Source: Rhizophagus irregularis (Eukaryota > Glomeromycota > Glomeromycetes > Glomerales > Glomeraceae). From it: DNA of 64,000 nucleotides. The stretch lies in the NCBI RefSeq assembly GCF_026210795.1, contig NC_089437.1, positions 4,464,001 to 4,528,000 of the forward strand, in the 5' to 3' direction. A model generated the notes under the pieces. The model did no database searches and had not been told where the DNA came from. It saw nothing but the letters and a program-made list of their open reading frames with translations. Shown here one piece after another: positions 58,673-64,000 of the stretch; position 1 is the first letter of the stretch; every line of letters starts with the position of its first letter. The translations under genes and the position numbers were made by a program.

Positions 58673-59296
58673 TGTAAACGGCCGAATATCAAGCACGAAA
58701 AGATGATAAAATTCAACCGCCAAATGTAATTATCAAGTATTAAGAACAAACAAATTAATCGTGGATTGGTGTGGATGGATAAATAATTAGCCGAAAAGGA
58801 TAAACATTTAAGAAGAGTAATGATCTGCATGATGTAATATTTATTGAATGATTGACAAAGAACCAATAGGATAAATAGAGTCGATCATTTGCGGCTTAGC
58901 GATCTTTAACAATAAGAACGATAAGAAAGAATAATTATAAGCCACAAAAGATAGATTATAAGCAAAACACATAAAGTAGATTAAAAGAACATATAAAATA
59001 ATGTCGGAAAGATTAAAGAATACAAAATAATATAAAAGATAATATGAAAAGAAAGTATAAAGATGGAATATAAAAGATAACATATTAAAAAGAACATATA
59101 TAAAGATAACACAGCCACAAAGGATGGGTTATAAATTATTTCTTTACGATGTAATATTCGAATAATAGAAAAGATAATATATAAAATAATATATAAGATA
59201 GCATATTAAAAGATAGCGTATTTAAAGTATAGATAGTATATTAGAAAGATAGTTCAAAGATAATATATAAAGAACAGAAAAGATAGTATATAGATA
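58673..59296 (+). repeat. 5' LTR, minimum extent
   Basis: Lower bound set by the visible part of the 3' copy; the true LTR is longer. Rich in AAGATA/ATATAAAA repeats in its 3' half. Confidence 0.8.
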
Positions 59297-61300
59297 GAAT
59301 AGAAAGTAGCATAAAAAATTGTATATATAGAGAACGGAATTCAAGGTAATTCCATAGTTCGCATCCACAGAACTCAATAAAATATAAGTTTTATTTTTTA
59401 ATTATTAATGAAGTTTAATATTAATTAAAGGTAATAGGTTCGCCCTAAACTTTAATCAATGTTTGATTAATTAATTTTAATTAATGAAAATTTAAGATGA
59501 ATTAAATATATACCTTTGGAAGATAATAATTTGTAGCGAGAGTTATCGCAGTTTGAAATCGAAAGTGGATATAAATTGAGGAAAATTCAGAGAAGTTAAT
59601 TTTATTTTATATCGTTTAATGTTTTATATTACTAACGCTATTTATTTTGTGAACCAAGAATGTTGTTGTATATTGTTTGCTGATGTTGTTGTTCGTTAAT
59701 TATGTTTTGATCATGTGTTTGTTCGTTTGATTGCTCGTTCGTTCGTTTGTTTGTTCGCTCATTCGTTCGTTCGACCGTGAGAATGCCCGTTCGATGTGGC
59801 AACCTTGTAAATTGATGACAGGGGGAATTGGGGGATCTCATATGGTGCGTGCTTCCGAGAAAGGAAATGATCATCATCACATGATTATTATTATAATGAA
59901 TATGAAAATTTAATTTCGTTAGTAAGTCACTGATAGGTATTATTAATCAATATTTTATTTTAGAATTTATTTTTAGATTTCAGGTTTTGACGAGTTCAAA
60001 AGGAACCAATAAATCAACAAGGATTTAATCGAGTTAAAAACTTGAAAAGGTGAAAGATTGAAGTTTGGAGTTGTGCAAGTAATCACTTAATTGATAGAAA
60101 GCACAAGAATATTTCTTTCGGGAATAAAGTACCTGAGAAATTTCATAAGGAGATGTGGAAGTGAAAGATGGATTTTGAAATAAAGATTAATAATGGGAGA
60201 ACACCAATGTATTATCCGGGGTTCATCTGTGTGGTATGGGTTACTCTGAGTTTGGATTTTGGATAAATGCTCGAGATTGGAAAATTTTTATTCTTCGATA
60301 TTAAAGATTATAACGTATGGGTTACGTCAAATCTGGATACCCAGCTCAATAACACGTGAATTGCTTTGGGGACGGGGAATGAAAGTTGTAAAGACACCTA
60401 CTATCAAGAAACATTGGATGGATAAAATGGGACAAACCTGAAAACTGTCGTGCTTTTATTTCAATGTGGGGTACCTCCAGCGGGTAAAAGATAGAGATAA
60501 GCTCAGTATAGGTCCACCAATTTAAGAAAGTTGGTTTAGATGAGTTTTATGGATAGCTGATGACTTTTGAAACTGGATTTCGGAAGATTAGATTCACCCC
60601 GTTAAGAGACGAGTCGGCCAACGAAGGAGGAAAAGACTGATATGTTGTATTGTTACAGGTCCCAGGCTACATTTCAGATGAGGGTTCCTGGTGTAGTGTC
60701 CTAGTTCACGCTTTCATTACAATGTTCCGTTAAAAGAAGAAAAAATAGAAGGATATTTACACATTAACGAGCCGTATAATGAACATTACGTGCAGTATTT
60801 AATAATAGAGTAAAATCCGAAAAGAAGGACATTTATTTAAAAGAAGAACATTTATTTGAAAAAGAATATTTATTTGAAAAAGAACATTTATTTGAAAAGA
60901 AAGACATTTATCTGAAAAGAACGACATTTTGTGTGTTATAGATTAATTTATATAATATAGAATATATAGTAAGAAGGATTTATGTGGACGATAAGAAAGA
61001 TTGGAAATTCGCAAACCTTAAAACTCCAAGGTTTTCGTAAAGTTTGTGATATGTGAAATTATGGATCTTGGTGACAAAAAGATGTGACAAAAAGAGGTGA
61101 TAAGTGAAACTATGAATCACAGTGACGAAAAGATGTGACATGTGAAATTATGGAGATCGGTGATAAAAGATAAATTTGATGGCGCAGTAAAAAACCTCCG
61201 CAGCCTGAGGAGATCGTGGACTTAGAAAAATTTTTGAAATTTCGAGGCGCAGCAAAAATTAATAGTAAAATATGACGAAGTAAATATATAGAACCGAAAG
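59297..61300. other. LTR remainder and leader of the LTR element
   Basis: Contains the rest of the 5' LTR, a GTTCGTTCGTTTG-type repeat near 59690-59775, and no recognised gene. A frame at about 60147-60440 (MDFEIKINNGRTPMYYPGF, later HWMDKMGQT) is interrupted. At 60820-60930 GAAAAAGAACATTTATTT-type ~21-bp units repeat about five times and would read KEHLFEKEYLFEKE. Confidence 0.45.
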
Positions 61301-62253
61301 ATGGAATCTAAGATTGAAAGAAGTAATCTATTTAAAGATGAAAGAATGCTTAGAAGATTGAAAATAGAAACGATAAGATGGATGAACGATATGTTTAGAT
61401 TTGGAGGAACGGTATGCAAAGATTGTGAAGAAGAAGATATCAATGAAGTTGATGATCGGGTAAAAAGATTACAGAAAATTTTTAAAGATATTGGAACAAT
61501 GATAACTGAAGAAGAATTGTTAAGATTAACTAGTATGGGATATACAGATGGAGAAATTTTAGATAAAGAATTTATTGAAATTTTTCAAGAAAATAAAAAT
61601 GAGTCGGAAAAAGAATTGAAGAAAAATTAGATAAGTTGTTGAAGGAACAAGCGGGAATAATAGATAGTGAAGAAAGTGGTGAAAAGAGTGATAACGAAGA
61701 ATCAGAAGAAGATAATACAGATGATTCAGAAAAAACTGGAGAAATATTAAGTCCAGATGAAATATGGGATGAAAATATTGAAAATTTTAATGAAGAAGAA
61801 AATTTATCGATTAGTAAAGATGAAGAAATGTCGAATGAGGAATCTGATGAATCTAATGATGTTGAAGAAACAGAAACAACAAAGATATTTGAAGAAATAA
61901 TTAGAATGGATTTGAAAAGAATGGGATATGATGTAGAAATAACGGAAATTGAAAGAATAAGAAAATTTGGAGTAACTGCGAAGATAATAACAACATATGA
62001 ATTTATGAAGAAATATTTAACAATATGGAATCTTGAAGATAAAGAATTAGATGAACAAATATTACAATGGAGAGTTGAAAACACAAAAGAATGCGAAAGA
62101 TGTGAAATTGAAAGATTAAAGAAAGAATTTAAAATCGGAAAAGAAACTTGCATAGAATGTGAAAAAGATATTGAGAAAGAAAATCCAACAGATGATGAAG
62201 ATGAAATGGAAGAGAATATAAAAGGACCCGAAATTGGCTCGAGTAAAAACTGA
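61301..62253 (+). CDS. Acidic coiled-coil ORF pair of the LTR element
   Basis: ORF from ATG 61301 (MESKIERSNLFKDERMLRRL) to 61630 contains a CKDCEEED motif. The next frame is open from just upstream and continues as IEEKLDKLLKEQAGI into 62253, so the two overlap near 61603-61630 around an A-rich GGAAAAAGAA. The second part is strongly acidic (about 61650-61880), then has WNLEDKELDEQILQWRVE and two C-x2-C pairs (CERCE and CIECEK). The position where gag is expected and a CxxC-bearing tail suggest a nucleocapsid-like role, but I see no canonical gag fold or CCHC knuckle. Frame change by slippage or by mutation cannot be separated here. Confidence 0.45.
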
Positions 62254-62335
62254 AAAGTAAAGAGAAAAATAAAAATTAAAGGAAGTACCTATAATACCAA
62301 TAATACCAGCACCACCAATAAAACTGAAGATAACA

Positions 62336-62647
62336 ATGGCAGTAACAAGAGATGAATTCAGAGCATTAATGAATACTATGTATAATTATGATATTGGGGT
62401 GGATTGGAACAATTTAGTATTACCACCAGTAATATCGACAGGATTACTAGGAGAAGTTCAAGCGAATATTAATGCAATAGGAAATTTACAAGAAAAAATT
62501 AAAGAAATGGAACGGATGATAGAGGAATACCAAGTGGCACGACAGCACCAAATTATGTACCTGAACGAACTGAACAGAATTAGGGACCAAGAAAATGGAG
62601 AGAAGCAGGAGGGCCAACAAAACCCGGAGTATATGGACCGAGATTAA
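62336..62647 (+). CDS. Small helical ORF of the LTR element
   Basis: 103 residues from ATG 62336 (MAVTRDEFRALMNTMYNYDI) with a coiled-coil stretch (LQEKIKEMERMIEEYQVARQ). In the -1 frame from about 62584 an open segment GPRKWREAGGPTKPGVYGPR then LTDEISPDDLVGDVKIVGQI looks more protein-like than the end of this ORF, so a frame change may lie near 62580. No known domain. Confidence 0.4.
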   Translation: MAVTRDEFRALMNTMYNYDIGVDWNNLVLPPVISTGLLGEVQANINAIGNLQEKIKEMERMIEEYQVARQHQIMYLNELNRIRDQENGEKQEGQQNPEYMDRD

Positions 62648-62669
62648 CCGATGAAATATCACCTGATGA

Positions 62670-63224
62670 CCTTGTGGGAGATGTAAAAATTGTAGGGCAA
62701 ATATAACTTTGAGATACAAAGATGAATTTCACGAATCAAAGATGGATACAGAATGGAAATTCAGAAAAAAAGTAGTGGAACAAATAAATAGAAGAATGTT
62801 AGAATATGATGAAGATACAGATATAATAATCTTAGACAAATCACCATATTGCGAATATTATTACCAAAAGACGAAAAGTTTTGACAGAGGATTAATTACT
62901 TCACATGGAAATCATGAGATGGAAAAAGAAATATTCAGATTGAAAGAAACAATAGATAAATCAATAGTGATATTTTTAGAAAAAGATGGCGATGTATGTT
63001 GGAAAAATTACATTGGAAGAGAAACAGAGAAAACGGAAAAATCATCATACCCAACATTAAGGAAGGAGGAATATTTGGACATGGTTAAAATGTTTGAAGA
63101 AAATCAGAGCGTGTACAAAGATACCAAAAGATACAGTCGAGTAAAAGTTAAAAATGACAATAGTAGTTGGAGAAAAGTATTTAAAGAGGTGGAAAAATGG
63201 AGAATGGTTAAAGAAATTTTATGA
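62670..63224 (+). CDS. Nucleotide-kinase-like ORF of the LTR element
   Basis: The open frame from about 62670 begins with C-G-R-C-K-N-C; the first ATG in frame is 62751 (MDTEWKFRKKVVEQINRRML). DIIILDKSPYCEYYYQ resembles the D-R-S-P-Y motif of deoxynucleoside and thymidylate kinases. It is followed by a helical lid-like region (EMEKEIFRLKETIDKSIVIF) and a C-terminal helix (WRKVFKEVEKWRMVKEIL). The Walker A loop that should lie ~80 residues earlier is not visible in any frame I read, so the copy is partial or the fold assignment is wrong. It ends 152 bases before the 3' LTR. Confidence 0.4.
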   Translation, partial: PCGRCKNCRANITLRYKDEFHESKMDTEWKFRKKVVEQINRRMLEYDEDTDIIILDKSPYCEYYYQKTKSFDRGLITSHGNHEMEKEIFRLKETIDKSIVIFLEKDGDVCWKNYIGRETEKTEKSSYPTLRKEEYLDMVKMFEENQSVYKDTKRYSRVKVKNDNSSWRKVFKEVEKWRMVKEIL

Positions 63225-63256
63225 TCGAGGGGGATTTACACCAAAAATGGTAATTA

Positions 63257-63376
63257 AAGGAAAAGAGGTATTCGATAAGACCCGAGTTCGATTCAATTAG
63301 AATTATTATGAACGAGACCCGAGTTCGATTCTTTTAAAGTTATTTGTGAGGTCACAAATAGCGAAGAGGGGGATAA
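63257..63376 (+). repeat. Duplicated GACCCGAGTTCGATTC word and polypurine tract
   Basis: AAGACCCGAGTTCGATTC and GAGACCCGAGTTCGATTC occur about 42 bases apart (near 63278 and 63318), followed by the GCGAAGAGGGGGATAA tract abutting the 3' LTR. The word resembles a tRNA T-arm by chance composition but no tRNA surrounds it. Confidence 0.6.
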
Positions 63377-64000
63377 TGTAAACGGCCGAATATCAAGCAC
63401 GAAAAGATGATAAAATTCAACCGCCAAATGTAATTATCAAGTATTAAGAACAAACAAATTAATCGTGGATTGGTGTGGATGGATAAATAATTAGCCGAAA
63501 AGGATAAACATTTAAGAAGAGTAATGATCTGCATGATGTAATATTTATTGAATGATTGACAAAGAACCAATAGGATAAATAGAGTCGATCATTTGCGGCT
63601 TAGCGATCTTTAACAATAAGAACGATAAGAAAGAATAATTATAAGCCACAAAAGATAGATTATAAGCAAAACACATAAAGTAGATTAAAAGAACATATAA
63701 AATAATGTCGGAAAGATTAAAGAATACAAAATAATATAAAAGATAATATGAAAAGAAAGTATAAAGATGGAATATAAAAGATAACATATTAAAAAGAACA
63801 TATATAAAGATAACACAGCCACAAAGGATGGGTTATAAATTATTTCTTTACGATGTAATATTCGAATAATAGAAAAGATAATATATAAAATAATATATAA
63901 GATAGCATATTAAAAGATAGCGTATTTAAAGTATAGATAGTATATTAGAAAGATAGTTCAAAGATAATATATAAAGAATAGAAAAGATAGTATATAGATA
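63377..64000 (+). repeat. 3' LTR, truncated by window end
   Basis: Copy of 58673-59296 at a constant offset of 4,704, one substitution. Continues beyond the window. Confidence 0.85.

Larger units (their letters stand above)
58673..64000 (+). mobile_element. Young LTR element without recognisable pol, cut by window end
   Basis: The segment from 58673 (TGTAAACGGCCGAATATC) recurs at 63377 and matches to the end of the window with one difference in 624 bases (C at 59275, T at 63979). A purine tract (GCGAAGAGGGGGATAA, 63361-63376) directly precedes the 3' copy, as a polypurine tract should. The interior (about 4 kb) has ORFs at 61301-63224, but I find no reverse transcriptase, RNase H, protease or integrase motif. 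The 5' LTR end and the primer-binding site were not located. Non-autonomous LTR element, or one with unusual content. Confidence 0.75.

Noticed and set aside
58588-59083. Minus-strand ORFs repeated at 63352-63787
   Set aside because: They lie antisense inside the two LTR copies, so their duplication reflects the LTRs and not a gene family.
63275-63340. tRNA gene suggested by GAGTTCGATTC words
   Set aside because: No acceptor stem, D-arm or anticodon arm can be formed around either copy; they are a short direct duplication inside the LTR element.

Overview
This is an AT-rich eukaryotic nuclear contig with short spliceosomal introns (GT...AG), long A/T homopolymers and a very high load of mobile elements. 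Several decayed genes belong to multicopy families I associate with arbuscular mycorrhizal fungi: SAM-domain/'VDYAIK' proteins, degenerate RING proteins, short leucine-rich proteins with a C-terminal membrane segment, and an acidic family of unknown function. I therefore infer Rhizophagus or a close relative (Glomeromycotina). That is recognition from memory, not a search.

Layout. 1-12.5 kb is the gene-bearing part. It holds the 5' two thirds of MMS19/MET18 (minus), head-to-head with the GPI transamidase subunit GAA1 (plus). Next come a two-exon gene whose C-terminus is an RNase III fold lacking three of its four catalytic residues, a secreted pepsin-like aspartic protease (minus), and a 91-residue secreted peptide gene. 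12.5-19 kb is AT-rich and mostly empty apart from small non-autonomous elements. 19-29 kb holds decayed copies of repeated genes, one a DDE-type transposase relic interrupted by two cleanly inserted elements. 29-36.4 kb is a repeat block: a large palindromic TA-target element, arrays of palindromes, a ~180-bp satellite split by a foldback element with 9-bp target duplications, and a ~50-bp hairpin array. 36.6-42.1 kb has broken SAM, coiled-coil and RING family genes.

The most informative structure is at 42,920-54,935. A CACTA/Plavaka-type DNA transposon has ~25-bp terminal inverted repeats, subterminal repeats and two divergent genes. Its transposase gene is interrupted by four later insertions: two 177-bp elements with 8-bp duplications, a 4.9-kb transposon with its own gene, and a 290-bp palindromic CACTG element. 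Removing each insertion plus one target copy restores the reading frame, so the ancestral element was about 6.5 kb. The insertions split one ancestral gene, so the pieces should not be annotated as separate genes.

55-64 kb has a 622-bp hAT-like element, a leucine-rich membrane protein gene with a homopolymer frameshift, and a young LTR element. Its two LTRs differ at one position in 624 visible bases. It shows no reverse transcriptase or integrase but carries an acidic ORF and a nucleotide-kinase-like ORF.

A palindrome-centred cassette of about 100-150 bp recurs at least twelve times, inside elements whose termini and target duplications assign them to different transposon superfamilies. No tRNA, rRNA or CRISPR array was found.
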